Assembly: GCA_029844215.1 (NCBI GenBank)
Contig: CM056728.1
Location: 86,675,676 to 86,739,675, forward strand
DNA: 64,000 nucleotides
Reading direction: 5' to 3'
DNA from: Przewalskia tangutica
Lineage: Eukaryota; Streptophyta; Magnoliopsida; Solanales; Solanaceae
The notes under the pieces are model-generated. The model made no database searches. It was not told where the DNA came from and saw only the letters and a program-made list of their open reading frames with translations. How positions within the stretch are numbered: position 1 is the stretch's first letter; each line of letters begins with the position of its first letter. Position numbers and translations under genes: made by a program. This document shows, piece after piece, positions 48,061 to 59,948 of the stretch.

Positions 48061-48065
48061 CCTTA
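48061..48065. repeat. Target-site duplication CCTTA, right
   Basis: Pairs with 39274-39278. Confidence 0.94.
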
Positions 48066-50553
48066 TACTAGTATTCCTAGTAGTATTCCAAAGTTATTTC
48101 AATACTAAGAGCCGGAAATACTACTTTATACCAATAGTCGCAAATGAAGCCCTAGAAAAATCTTCATAGCTTAGATGAAGTGTTAAGAGAAGTTGTTTAG
48201 AAACTTCTAAGGGTTGCTTGGAGCAGGTTGGAGCGTAAGGAATTGGAGCTAAACGTTGCTCAGGATCGACTTTTTAATCTTGGATAATTTTGGGCTTATC
48301 GAGGTAATGATCTTTGTCCCCCTATTGTAATTGGATATTACATGTTGTAGTAATGTATAGTTGAGTATACTATATGTAGAATGAATATGGATAAGAATTG
48401 AACTGTATTTACATTGGACTGTATTTACAGTAGACTTGTAGTATTATTGTGGGGCAGTGTTGTACACGTCCGGTTAGACGTGTAACCCCCCCTTGGAGTT
48501 GTTGGCTTGGTAGCAGGCCTCGATAGAGGAGAAGATTTATGTGGTTGCGGGGGAGGTGCTGCCGAATTTTCCGTAGAATAAGGAACCTTGTACTTAGAAT
48601 TATTCTACGATGAGATCTAGAGGTTGATAGACGTTTTGGCCTTTATAGGTTGAAGTACTACGAGTAGCGTATTCTAGTTGAAGGGTGGAAAAGGCGAGCA
48701 AGGTTAGAGTACTTTGGAGCGTTTTGCTAATTGTCGATAATCGTCGCGAGGTATGTGAACCTCTTCCTATCCTTTCTAGCATGATATTTGTGAAATATAT
48801 ATAGTGCGGTAGACGCACGTGTGTTTAAAGGAATTTTATTTTCCTTTTGTGTCCTTGACTCGATTCCAAAGTTAAGTGACTTGTTATGAAATATTAAGGA
48901 CTTGAATTATGTTAAAAAGTTGTAAAACCTCACTCATGAGTAATGGGTGTGTGGTCTTTTAAAGAATAAAGTTATCTTGATTTCGAAAGTAAGAATAGTT
49001 GTCCGTGGTTGGTTTAAAACATAAAGTGTTATAATAGCTTTATGAGAAGTTATTTATAACGACTTTATGAAAACAAAAGAATGGTTTTATCATTGGATTT
49101 AAAATGATAACTTGACATTTAAAAGTTGGAGGTTGGTTTCCTTAAAAGATATGATTTAAAGATTAAGAGCCTGATTTTTGAAAGTAAAGAGACTTCACTT
49201 ATAAACAACTTGATTTTGGGAAAGGAGAAGTAACTTGATTTAAAGGTATAGGTTACTTGTTTTTAAAAGAGTAAGACACTTGGTTTAAAAAGTATATTGC
49301 TACTTGACTTTAAAAAGGAAAAAGTGTCTTTGTTTTAAAGGAAGGCATGGTTTTGTCTTAAAATGGTTTAAAAAGGAAGGCATGCTTTTGTCTTAAGATT
49401 GGTTTAAAAAGAAGGTATGGAAATTGTTTTGGTTTACTTAAAAGATAGTTACTCTATTTTGATACTACGGGTATCGTGTGACTTTTGTGTGAGTAACTTG
49501 ACATTTTTGGCTTGTGATAGCCTTGTAATACTTTCTTGTTGGTTTGATAAGTAAACATGTTATGATGCTACGTGTGTTAGTGTCTTGTGATGTTTGTGTA
49601 AGGGGGTTATTCTTGTTGTGCCAACTTAAACGATAAGCCCGTTGTACTGGTATTATATCACATACCCCCCTGACTTGTTATGATGCCGAGGATTTGCCAC
49701 CCTCGATGCGAGAAATACCTCATGCGGGTCCATACGACCTATGCGGAGCTGCGGGAGTTCCAGGATTGATCACTCCGGGTGTGTAACGCCGATGCGAGGA
49801 ATACCTCATGCGGTCCAGGTGACTATGCGGACTTCGGGGTTCCAGGATGATGCCGCGGGTTAGCTACCCCCGATGCGAGGAATACCTCATGCGACCTAGC
49901 GGTTCATGCGGTGCGGGAGTTCGAGGATTAGGCTCGCATAATGATACTATGGGCGATTGGCCTTGCTTCGATCATTAGCGGCCTAGAAAAGACCATTCGT
50001 TATATCTATTTTGCTCTTGTTTATCTTTGTGGAACTATATGCGATTAAATTGGTTGTTAAATGCGTATTTGTAATTGGTTTTAAAATGTTATGATTTTAT
50101 TTCAAGATTTACGCTTCACATACTTGGTACTGTTGTCTCGACCTCCTTGGGCTGCGTTCATGCCGCAGTAAGTACACCAATTGTTGATCCTCGCTCATGG
50201 ATCACGATTCAGCGTTTGGGAAGCTCCGTTTCTCCGAGAGGCTTATCTTTCGTATAGTCCCTGTCGTTGTAGGTACTTACATTCGGGGTATGGCGGCCCG
50301 TCCGTCGTTGTTGTTATAACATTCTTAGAGGTCCGTAGTAATCTTGTTGTGGCGTGGTTTGTAAGGGATGTAACTGTTCAAGTTTTTATATATATATATA
50401 CAGAAAGGTGACCGTTTTGGTTAGCCTATTTTTTTCGTATTGTATATCTTGTTTCATGTGTAAGTTTTTATTTCCGCTGATTTTCTCTGATGTTGTGTCA
50501 CTAGGGTGCCCGGGGTAAGGCACCAGTCGCGGGCCCGAGATCGGGTCGTGACA
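48066..50553 (+). repeat. 5' LTR of the third B element, part 2
   Basis: Resumes at TACTAGTATTCCTAGTAGT (compare 54453) and ends GGGTCGTGACA. Donor-like GAGGTATGTG at 48748, minisatellite at 49690-49940. Confidence 0.92.
49690..49940 (+). repeat. ~85-bp minisatellite GATGCGAGGAATACCTCATG
   Basis: Units start at 49705, 49791 and 49872 (spacings 86 and 81). The 3' LTR has the same block at 56075-56320 with extra losses, and a related unit occurs in the C-family fragment at 7385-7450. Confidence 0.88.
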
Positions 50554-50557
50554 AAAG

Positions 50558-50570
50558 TGGTATCAGAGCA
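50558..50570 (+). promoter_or_regulatory. Primer binding site, third B element
   Basis: TGGTATCAGAGCA, four bases after the LTR end. Confidence 0.95.
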
Positions 50571-50755
50571 GTTAATCCTCGGAAAGTGTCTACAGACCGT
50601 ATCTAGTAGAGTCTTGATTATCGGCGTGTTGTGCACCACACCTATAATCGAGGTCGCAGGATATTTAGGATTGGTTTCCATTCTTCTCACTATGAGATCG
50701 TGCCTTAGAGCCGTGTTATAAGTTGGACTCCTCAGCGTATTCGTTTGTGCTAGTT

Positions 50756-52124
50756 ATGCCTCTACGCAGGCAACCAGGCCGAGAAGCGGCAAAGAGGAGG
50801 CGAGTAGAATACTGAGAGGTTACGAGGCACAGCCCGCCATTACACGAGATAGTGCTTCATTCGGGAGTTCTGCGACGCCGCTAGCCCAGAGAGAGTTTAG
50901 AGCGGCGGCGGTAGCTACGAGAGACCACGATACACGAGTCTTGATTCACGACCGAGAGCGAGATATGAGTTACAAGGAGATGGCCCAGTTACTAGCCAGG
51001 CTTGTTGTTAGGAATGAGGACAGACGCGAGTCGGAGGTTCCGGTAGTACCAGTAGTTCACCCTAGATCCGATAATTGAGATTTTGGGACTTCTTGAGTTG
51101 CAGTCCACCCGAGTTCTATGGATTGAGAACTGAGGAAGATCCTCAGGAGTTTATTCGACAGTTGCAGCGGATCATGAAAGTGATCAAGACCTTAGAGGCA
51201 TTTCTTACACACTTCTTGCCCTCGTAGATGAGGAGAGCTCGGGCAGTTAGATTTTTAATATTGAGGCAGAACGGGCGGACGGTTCGGGAATACAGTATCG
51301 AGTTTGACTCATTGGCTCGTTATGTCCCCGCTTTAGTGGCAGACATGGAGGATAGAGTGCACCGATATGTCATAGGACTTGACGATTATCTAGCAGAGAG
51401 TTGTACAAGATTAACTCTTCAGTCAGACATGGACATTGCCCGCATACAGGCTTATGCGCAGCAGACTGAGGAACGTAAAGATCGACGGATTAACCAAGAT
51501 CAGCAGAGGAGGGCCAGAACAGCAGGGTCCTTTGGTAACATTCGAGGCGGATCTTCTCAGCAGCAGACTGGTTATGTGCCTCCGCCAAGATGAGTGGTCC
51601 TCCAGAGCTTGGGGCGTTCGGGGTATGCAGGAGTTGGTCAGAACTCCAGGGTTTCTGGTTCACAGATTTACATATGTTCTGGCCAGCCAGATTCGGTTTT
51701 CCCTCAGTGTTCACTATGTGGTAGACGCCATCCCGGGAAATGTCGTCTTTTTACTAATGCTTGTTTTACCAGCGGCCGTCAGGGCCATGTGAAGAGAGAA
51801 TGTCTTAGTAGGAGGGATACAGGTGGGATGACTTAGCCTACCAGGTCAGCTGCGGATTCAGTGGTTCGGAGAGGAAGGGGTGTTAGCCAGAGGAGGCCAC
51901 CCCCACCTCGGTATGGCCGTTGTGGTAGGTGTTCTTATGGGGAGTGTCGTACTACTTCGATAGCTTGTTATGCTTGCGGCCAGCAGGGCCATTTTGCGAG
52001 AAATTGTCCGACCAGAGGTGGCGCGGATGTTACGAATCAACCTTCGGGATCAGTGGCTGGTTCATCACCTTCAGAGTTATCGCCCAGTGAGCAGGATTTG
52101 ATTAGAGCGGCAAAGGGAAAGTGA
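50756..52124 (+). pseudogene. gag: gag, best-preserved copy
   Basis: Start MPLRRQPG at 50756. From about 51080 to 52124 one frame carries DFLSCSPPEFYGLRTEEDPQ, EFIRQLQRIMKVIKTLEAFL, TVREYSIEFDSLARYVPALV, ADMEDRVHRYVIGLDDYL and SDMDIARIQAYAQQTEERK. An RARTAGSFGNIRGG linker follows, then FPQCSLCGRRHPGKCR with ACFTSGRQGHVKREC, then a second module YGRCGRCSYGECR with CYACGQQGHFARNCP, ending RAAKGK. Only a few stops interrupt it: TAG near 51225, TGA at 51591 and TAG at 51834. The last two sit where other copies have CAG. A short stretch before LEAFLTHFL is missing compared with typical gypsy gag. It may be the family's trans-recognised packaging protein. Confidence 0.88.
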
Positions 52125-52600
52125 GGCAGTAGTTACAGAGATATCTTCAGCCTTAAGAGACTTGTTTAGGCCGTTATGGTAGATACATGTGGAGTGCTAT
52201 GTTCGGTTAGCATTGTGTAAGTTGTGATTGGAAAACATGGGTAGTTGAAAAGGGTAAGTCTGGGGACGAGAAAAGAGGGAGCCTTAGAATTTATAACAGT
52301 TGGGACCTTGGATGCAAGGCCGTCCTGAGTGGATGATTTTACGATTGGTCTTTGTCGAAGTACTTGGTATGCGTGATATATATTGTGGGATAATTCCATG
52401 GGTAGTGTGAGATGGAAGTGGTAGCTTTCATGACGTGAACTGGTAAGATTATTCTGGATCGGGGAACGAGAGTTTAGTACGAAGTGGGTCGGGTTGAGGT
52501 CATACCGTGAGTTAACCCGCAACCCTGAATGTGGTGGGGTCAGTTTGAGGTGGTCCCGCTAGATGATAGGGTCACGAGGGTGTTAGGCCCAAGTTTAGGT
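52125..52600 (+). other. Spacer between gag and integrase remnants, third B element
   Basis: Begins right after the gag stop. No protease or reverse transcriptase motif. Contains the conserved GGGTCGGGTTGAGG / GAGTTAACCCGCAACC stretch (52486-52525). Confidence 0.65.
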
Positions 52601-53430
52601 AACCATCGTACGAGTTCGTGGATGCGTTCGACCAGTAGTCGGGCCGATGAGGTCAGCCCATCTTGCCTTTCAGTTAGGCCTGCTTACTCGGCGGAGGGTT
52701 ATGCGAGATGTTATGTATCAGGGAGGTTGTAAGGCTGCACGGGATTCCTACTTTTATGACAGCATGGAGCCCGATTTCGGCTATTTCTTTTGTTCTGGAG
52801 GTTTTACCAGGCGGGGTTAGGGACTCAGGTGAGTCTCGGTATTGCATTCACCCTCGGGCCGACAGACAAACAACGCGTTTTATCCAGACATTTGAGGATA
52901 GGTTACGGGCCGATGTTTTGATTTCAGGGGTAGCTGTAAGGATTATTTGCCTCTTGTTGAGTGAGTATTATAATAGCTACCATTTCAGTATTCGGGTGGC
53001 GCCCTATGAAGCCTTGAATGGGCGGAGGTGTAGGTTACCGGTCGATTGGTTCGAGGTTGACAAGGTTCAGATAGTTGGTTCATACTTGATTCAGCAGGAT
53101 ATGGATAAGGTGAAGCTTATCCAGAAGAGGTTATTAGTGCGGATAATCGGCGTCGACACTTGGAGTTCAGGTTGACGGTGGGTCTTCTTGAAGGTACCAC
53201 CCCGGAAGGGTGTGACGAGATTTGGAAAGCAGGGGAAACTTAGCTCGAGGTACTTTGGGCCTTTTCAGATCGTTGTAGAATAGGCCAGGTTGCCTATAAG
53301 TTAGCACTGCCGTCCGACTTAGGAGGAAATACGTCCGGTCTTCCATATTGCAATGTTTCGGAAGAGTATCGGAGATCCCTCCAGAGTGTTCCCAGTTAAT
53401 GATGACCAAGTTAGAGATGGTAACCCCGAG
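52601..53430 (+). pseudogene. Integrase remnant, best-preserved copy
   Basis: Segments in order: VDRLTK-like region, PAYSAEGYARCYV, REVVRLHGIPTF, HPRADRQTTRFIQTFEDRLR, EYYNSYHFSIRVAPYEALNG, RRCRLPVDWFEVDKVQIVG, SYLIQQDMDKVKLIQKRLL. The C-terminal YFGPFQI-like and IGDPSRVF-like pieces follow to about 53430. Catalytic damage is visible: the SDRGAQF segment (second Asp) reads TAWSPIS, and the Glu of QTER is Thr in QTTR. The N-terminal zinc domain is absent, so this cannot be an active integrase even if shifts were sequencing errors. Confidence 0.87.
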
Positions 53431-53777
53431 ATTTTGGAAACTGAAGCAATGACAGAAATGTGGTAAGTATATTAGGAAGAGTTCGAGTGTGCGGGGAGGG
53501 TACGACGAGTAAGAAACGAGGCGTAGATGTGTTGAAAAGATGGAAGTGTCCTTTTTATAAAGTAAAGGTGCGAAGAAAGTATCTTTTAGACCTTGGGTGG
53601 GAGCTTATGGTGTTGTTATACGTTAGAGGTGATTCTTCGTTGACTCGGATGTGAGTTTTGCGCGTATGTTGTATTATGGCCATGTGTGGCATAATTGGTT
53701 ACGTAAGCATAATAGGGAAGACTATACCGACAGGTATGTTTGGAGGCTTAGAAGAAACATTCGTCCCGAATGTTTCT
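53431..53777 (+). other. 3' internal non-coding tail, third B element
   Basis: Same landmarks as 13141-13486 (GTGTGCGGGGAGGGTACGAC, CTTGGGTGGGAGCTT). Confidence 0.6.
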
Positions 53778-53790
53778 AAGGGGGGAAGAA
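53778..53790 (+). promoter_or_regulatory. Polypurine tract, third B element
   Basis: AAGGGGGGAAGAA directly before the 3' LTR. Confidence 0.9.
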
Positions 53791-56700
53791 TGTTACACCC
53801 CGTAGTTCCAGAGTATGTATACGAGGACATACGTACGAGAATACGACACAAAAATTGGAAGGAAGAAAGATGTGATTTTTCGACGGAAAAGTTTCCGAAT
53901 TTTGAGAAGGAAAAATGTTCGTTAAAGGGAATTGGATTCCCAGATTTGGTATTCGGACTTTTTGGAATATTTGAGAATTATGGAATTTTATTTCCGGAAT
54001 TGGTCACGTGGGGCCCGCGGGGAAAATTTACGGTTTTGAGGGGCCCACTTTATTTTCGGATTTTTGGCATTACGGATATTTTCGGAAGACGAAATATTTT
54101 GGACGAGTAGGGGGGCGACACGTGGCACCCCCATGTGGCTCATTGGCCGAAAATTAGGGGGCCGTAAGCGGGCGTTTTGGGGACAAGTGGCAAGCCAACA
54201 TCCCATTTTGTGGTGAACAAATGGTTGACAAACTACCCACACACATGTACCCCATCCTCACCTTACACTTGCTTTAATCATAGCCCTTGATTTCTCTATA
54301 AATACCCCCTTGTTTCAAGACTTTTATTCATCCTCACTTAAGAGTTTCAAAGGCAAAATTCTCCTTCCCTCCTTGTGTTGTTCTCGTCCAACACCCCCCC
54401 CCCCTTTGTGTAGAAAAATCCTTCAAGTGTTGTTATTATCCCAAATACCTTAGCCTAATATTCCTAGTAGTATTCCAAAGTTATTTCAATACTAAGAGCC
54501 GGAAATACTACTTTATTCCAATAGTCGCAAATGAAGCCCTAGAAAAATCTTCATAGCTTAGATGAAGTGTTAAGAGAAGTTGTTTAGAAACTTCTAAGGG
54601 TTGCTTGGAGCGGGTTGGAGCGTAAGGAATTGGAGCTAAATGTTGCTCAGGATCGACTTTTTAATCTTGGATAATTTTGGGCTTATCGAGGTAATGATCT
54701 TTGTCCCCCTATTGTAATTGGATATTACATGTTGTAGTAATGTATAGTTGAGTATACTATATGTAGAATGAATATGTATAAGAATTGAACTGTATTTACA
54801 TTGGATTTGTATTCTGATGAGACTTGTAGTATTATTGTGGGCGATGTTGTACACGTCCGGTTAGACGTGTAACCCCCCCTTGGAGTTGTTGGCTTGGTAG
54901 CAGGCCTCGATAGAGGAGAAGATTTATGTGGTTGCGGGGGAGGTGCTGCCGAATTTTCCGTAGAATAAGGAACCTTGTACTTAGAATTATTCTACGATGA
55001 GATCTAGAGGTTGATAGACGTTTTGTGGCCTTTATAGGTTGAAGTACTACGAGTAGCGTATTCTACTTGAAGGGTGGAAAAGGCGAGCAAGGTTGGAGTA
55101 CTTTGGAGCGTTTTGCTAATTGTCGATAATCGTCGCGAGGTATGTGAACCTCTTCCTATCCTTTCTAGCATGATATTTGTGAAATATATATAGTGCGGTA
55201 GACGCACGTGTGTTTAAAGGAATTTGATTTTCCTTTTGTGTCCTTGACTCGATTCCAAAGTTAAGTGACTTGTTATGAAATATTAAGGACTTGAATTATG
55301 TTAAAAAGTTGTAAAACCTCACTCATGAGTAATGAGTGTGTGGTCTTTTAAAGAATAAAGTTATCTTGATTTCGAAAATAAGAATAGTTGTCCGTGGTTG
55401 GTTTAAAACATAAAGTGTTATAATAGCTTTATGGGAAGTTATTTATAACGACTTTATGAAAACAAAAGAATGGTTTTATCATTGGATTTAAAATGATAAC
55501 TTGACATTTAAAAGTTGGAGGTTGGTTTCCTTAAAAGATATGATTTAAAGATTAAGAGCCTGATTTTTGAAAGTAAAGAGACTTGACTTATAAACAACTT
55601 GATTTTGGGAAAGAATAAGTAACTTGATTTAAAGGTATAGGTTACTTGTTTTTAGAAGAGTAAGACACTTGGTTTAAAAAGTATATTGCTACTTGACTTT
55701 AAAAAGGAAAAAATGTCTTTGTTTTAAAGGAAGGCATGGTTTTGTCTTAAAATGGTTTAAAAAGGAAGGCATGCTTTTGTCTTAAGATTGGTTTAAAAAG
55801 AAGGTATGGAAATTGTTTTGGTTTACTTAAAAGATAGTTACTCTATTTTGATACTACGGGTATCGTGTGACTTTTGTGTGAGTAACTTGACTATGTTGGC
55901 TTGTGATAGCCTTGTAATACTTTCTTGTTGGTTTGATAAGTAAACATGTTATGATGCTACGTGTGTTAGTGTCTTGTGATGTTTGTGTAAGGGGGTTATT
56001 CTTGTTGTGCTTACGTTGTTAAACGATAAGCGTTATCTTGGTATTATATCACATACCCACGACTTGTTATGATCGAGGATTTGCCATCCTCGATGCGAGA
56101 ATACCTCATGCGGGTCCATGCGACCTATGCGGGCTGCGGGAGTTCCGTGATTGATCACTCGGGTGTATTCTGCCGTCGCGAGGAATACCTCATGCGGTCA
56201 GTGACTATCGCGGACTTGGTCGAGGATGATGCGCGGGTTAGCTACCTCCGTCACGAGAATACTTCATGCGGACCTAGGTGGTCTATGCGGTGCGGGAGTT
56301 CGAGATTAGGCTCGCATAATGATACTATGGGCGATTGGCCTTGCCCGATCATTAGCGGCCTAGAAAAGACCGATTCGTTATATATATTTTGCTCTTGTTT
56401 ATCTTTGTGGCACTATGTGCGATTAAATTGGTTGTTAAATGCGTATTTGTAATTGGTTTTAAAATGTTATGATTTTATTTGATTTTCTGATTTCACATAC
56501 TTGGTACTGTTATCGACCTCCTTCGAAGTGCGTTCATGCCGCAGTAGAATACACGATTGTTGATCTCGCTCATAGGATCACGATTCGGCGTTTTGGGAAG
56601 CTCCGTTTCTCGGAGGCTTATCTTTCGTATAGTCCCGTCGTTGTAGGTACTTGCGTTCGTGGTATAGCGGCCCCGTCCGTCGTTGTTGTTATAACATTCT

Positions 56701-56926
56701 TAGAAGTGCATGTAATCTTGTTGTGGCGGGGTTTGTAAGGGATGATCTTTATTCAAGTTTTTATATATATATATCTGAAAGGTGGCCGCTTTGGTTAGCT
56801 TTATTTTTCGTATTGTATATCTTGTTTCATGTGTAAGTTTTTATTTCCGCTGATTTTCTCTGATGTTGTGTCACTAGGGTGCCCGGGGTAAGACACCAGT
56901 CGCGGGCCCGAGATCGGGTCGTGACA
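53791..56926 (+). repeat. 3' LTR of the third B element
   Basis: 3136 bp, uninterrupted. TATA box at 54297-54304. Contains the empty CCTTA site (54448) that proves the nested insertion in its partner LTR. Confidence 0.95.
54297..54304 (+). promoter_or_regulatory. TATA box, third B element 3' LTR
   Basis: TTTCTCTATAAATACCCCC, as in the 5' LTR. Confidence 0.7.
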
Positions 56927-56931
56927 GGTTA
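56927..56931. repeat. Target-site duplication GGTTA, right
   Basis: Pairs with 38612-38616. Confidence 0.94.
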
Positions 56932-58524
56932 CTTGACTTTAAAAAGGAGAAGTGTTTTGGTTTAAAAGGAAGGCATGGTATTGTCTTGATTTGGTTTAAA
57001 AAGAAGTTATGGAAATTGTTTTGGTTTACTTAAAATGATAGTTACTCTATTTTGATACTACGGGTGTTAGTATCATGTGGCTTTTGTGAAAGGAATGGAT
57101 CTTTTTAAAGAGTTTAAGTACGTAGTACTTTGGGGATAAAACCCGGATTTTTGGCATAAAATAAAAGTACCTTGAGTGTGAGTAACTTGCCTATGTTTGC
57201 TTATGATAGCCTTGTTGTGCAAGTATTGTATCCTTATGCTACCACGTCTCTCGATGGAGGGCCGGTCATGTTATTCTTGATCACTTTGGGCATACTGACT
57301 CGATGGATGGTCCACGGGTATGCGGCCATGATGAGGGTTCGTTCCCTGTTGATAGTGTTATTCAATGGACTAGCTCTCCATGAGGTTTACTGATGCAGGG
57401 TGGATCTGGTAGCTAGCCCTCGTACTTGCCCCGGTCATTGCTGATGCAGGTTGGTTCTGGTAGTTGGCTTTCGTACTTGCCCCGGTCACTGTTAGGACGA
57501 AGTTTCGTGATGCAGAGTGGATCTGGTGGTTAGCCTACGTACTTGCCCCGGTCAGCGACGTGATGCAGGGTGGATCTGGTAGAGGCTATCGTACTTGCCG
57601 ATCGGCCGTGATCTGATTATTTAGTATTGTTGGTGGCAGTGGTTACGGTAGTTGGCTTCGTACTTGCCCGGTCGGATGCGCGACGCGTGTTGGTTACAGT
57701 GGCTATGCCTTCGTACTTGCCCGGTCGGTTTATAGCATAGTTAGTACGGTAGGTTACGGTAGTTGGCTTTCGTACTTGCCGGCCGATTGATGATGCAGGT
57801 GGATCCGTAGCTATGCCTTTGTACTTTCCGTCTGGTTCTTATGACCGCAGGTGGGACACGGTGTTCATGTGTACTCGCTTGGTGTTGTTATATCATAGGC
57901 CGGCGATGATGAAGGAATTCCAGGCATGATTGATGTTGTGGGCGTGAGACCCATGGTTATATTTGAGTGATGACTTTGAGGCGTGAGTCCACGACTTGAC
58001 ATATTCGCTTATATATTGTGGGTATAGTTTGGTTATCATACATGTCTCTGCTTTATATAATTTATTATGATTTCATTTCTGATATTTTCGATTTACATAC
58101 TTGGTACTGTTATCGACCTCGCCCGAAGTGCGTTCATCCGCAGTAGAGGTACTGGCCGATGCGTTGATCCTCGCCATAGGATCACGATTCAGCGTTTTGG
58201 GAAGCTCCGTTTCTCCGGAGGCTTATCTGTTGGTATGATTCCCTGAGATTGTAGGTTCTTGTACATTCAGGGGTATGGCGGGGCCCTGTCCCGTCGTTGT
58301 TGTTATAAAATTCTTAGAGTTCTGTAGTACTGTTGTGGGCAGGGTTTGTAAAGGATAACTGTTCGGTTTATATATATATACGCAGAAAGGTGACCGTTTT
58401 GATTAGCCTGTTTCTTGTATTATATCTTGTTTCATGTTTAAGTTTTTATTTCCGCTGATTTTCTCTGATGTTGTATCACTAGGGTGCAGGGTAAGGCACC
58501 GATCGCGAGGCAGTGGTCGTGACA
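56932..58524 (+). repeat. 5' LTR of the second B element, part 3
   Basis: Resumes CTTGACTTTAAAAAGGAG, contains GTACTTGCC minisatellite (57385-57835) and ends GGTCGTGACA. Confidence 0.9.
57385..57835 (+). repeat. GTACTTGCCCCGGTC minisatellite
   Basis: Irregular units of about 50-75 bp with GATGCAGGGTGGATCTGG and GTACTTGCCCCGGTC. The sister block at 62390-62846 is better preserved. Confidence 0.9.
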
Positions 58525-58527
58525 AAG

Positions 58528-58540
58528 TGGTATCAGAGCA
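58528..58540 (+). promoter_or_regulatory. Primer binding site, second B element
   Basis: TGGTATCAGAGCA, three bases after the LTR end. Confidence 0.94.
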
Positions 58541-58729
58541 GTTAATCCTCGGAAAGTGTCTACAGACCGTATCTAGTAGAGTCTTGATTATCGGCGTGTT
58601 GTGCACCACACCTATAATCAGGAGGCTGCAGGATATTTAGGATTGATTTCCATTTTTCTCACTCTGAGATCGTGCCTTAGAGCTATGTCATCTGTTGGAC
58701 TCCCTCTGGCGTATTCGTATGTACCAGTT

Positions 58730-59165
58730 ATGCCTCTGCGAATGGCAACCAGGGACCAGGAGGGCAAGGCAGCAGAGGGAGCTGCTAATAGAGCACAGAG
58801 GGTTACGTGGGCACAGGCCCAGTCTTTACCTGAGGTGGTGCTACAGACGGCGAATTCTACGACGCCCGGCCCAGCGATATTTAGAGCGACGGTAGCTGCG
58901 AGGCGGGATATCTGAGCCTCCAGTTCCACGACCAGGAGTCGAGGATATGGATTACAAAGAGATGACCCTGTTACTAGCTAGGATTGTAGCGAGGCACGAG
59001 GACAGACGGGAGCCGGTGGTACCGGTAGTGCACCCCAGAGCCGATAGTTGGAGACTTCGGGACTTCTTGAGTTGTAGTCCATCAGAGTTCTATGGATCGA
59101 GAGCTGAGGATTACCCTCAGGAGTTTATTCGACAGTTGCAGCGGATCATGAAAGTGATCAAGGCC
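58730..59165 (+). pseudogene. gag: gag N-terminal fragment
   Basis: MPLRMATRDQEGKAAEGAAN...AQAQSLPEVV reads cleanly to a TGA at 58913. The second piece (from 58947) has MDYKEMTLLLARIVARHEDR, RLRDFLSCSPSEFYG and YPQEFIRQLQRIMKVIK. At about 59163 the frame jumps into sequence equivalent to 52310 of the third B element, removing the capsid core, linker and both zinc modules. CAAGGCC at the join resembles both parents (CAAGACC at 51193, CAAGGCC at 52316), suggesting microhomology-mediated deletion. Confidence 0.85.
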
Positions 59166-59935
59166 GTCTTGAGTAAAAGATTTACGGTTGATCCTTGTCG
59201 GTGTACATAGTATACGTGGGGTGTTTTTGTGTGATAAGTGCATGAGTGGTGTGAAATGAAGGTAGGTAGTTGAGATAAGAAGACCACTAGGTTTTCGTGA
59301 CTTGAATAGTGAGATTGTTCCGGACCGGGAACAAGAGTTTGATACGAAATGGGTCGGGTTGAGGCAAGATTGCGTGTCAACCCGTAGCCCGGATTGGAGT
59401 AGGGTCAGTTTGAGGTGATCCCGCTAGGTGGTAGGGTCACGAGGGTGCTAGGCCCAAGTTTAGGTAATTATCGTACGAGTTCGCGGATGTGTTCGACCAG
59501 AATCGGATCGTGAAGGCCGGGAATGGCCTTAAAGGAAATTGAGGCTAGTAAGATGACCCAGTTTGGAGGTAGTAACTCCAAGGTTTTGGAAACTGAAGCG
59601 ATGACTGAAGTGTGGTACGTGTTATAGAAAGAGTTCAGGTGTACGAGAAGGGTACGACGAGTAAGGAAAGAAGTGAACGTGTGTTAAGAGAATGGAAGTG
59701 ATCTTTTTTGTGAAGTGAAGGTTCAAAGAGAGTATCCTTTAGACCTTGGGTGGGAGCTTATAGTGATGTTATGCACGTAAGAGGTGATTCCTCGTGGGCT
59801 TGGATTTGAGTTTTTGCGCATATGTTATATTATGGCCATGTGTGGCATAATTGGTTTTGTAAGTATGGTAGCGAAGACTATACCGGCGCATGTGTGTTTT
59901 GAGACTTAGGAGGAACATTCAGGACGAATGTTTCT
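59166..59935 (+). other. 3' internal non-coding region without integrase
   Basis: Equivalent to 2546-3539 and 42515-43479; the integrase segment is absent (junction near 59500). No protein recognised. Confidence 0.65.
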
Positions 59936-59948
59936 AAGGGGGGAAGAA
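59936..59948 (+). promoter_or_regulatory. Polypurine tract, second B element
   Basis: AAGGGGGGAAGAA directly before the 3' LTR. Confidence 0.9.

Larger units (their letters stand above)
38617..56926 (+). mobile_element. Third B-family element, complete, with a nested A element
   Basis: 5' LTR 38617-50553 (3150 bp once 39279-48060 and one CCTTA are removed), primer site 50558, gag, spacer, integrase remnant, purine tract 53778-53790, 3' LTR 53791-56926 (3136 bp), GGTTA duplications. The internal region of 3237 bp is the longest in the window and has the best-preserved gag and integrase pieces, yet still no protease, reverse transcriptase or RNase H. The two LTRs differ by few substitutions outside CHG sites, so insertion looks recent. 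Confidence 0.95.
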
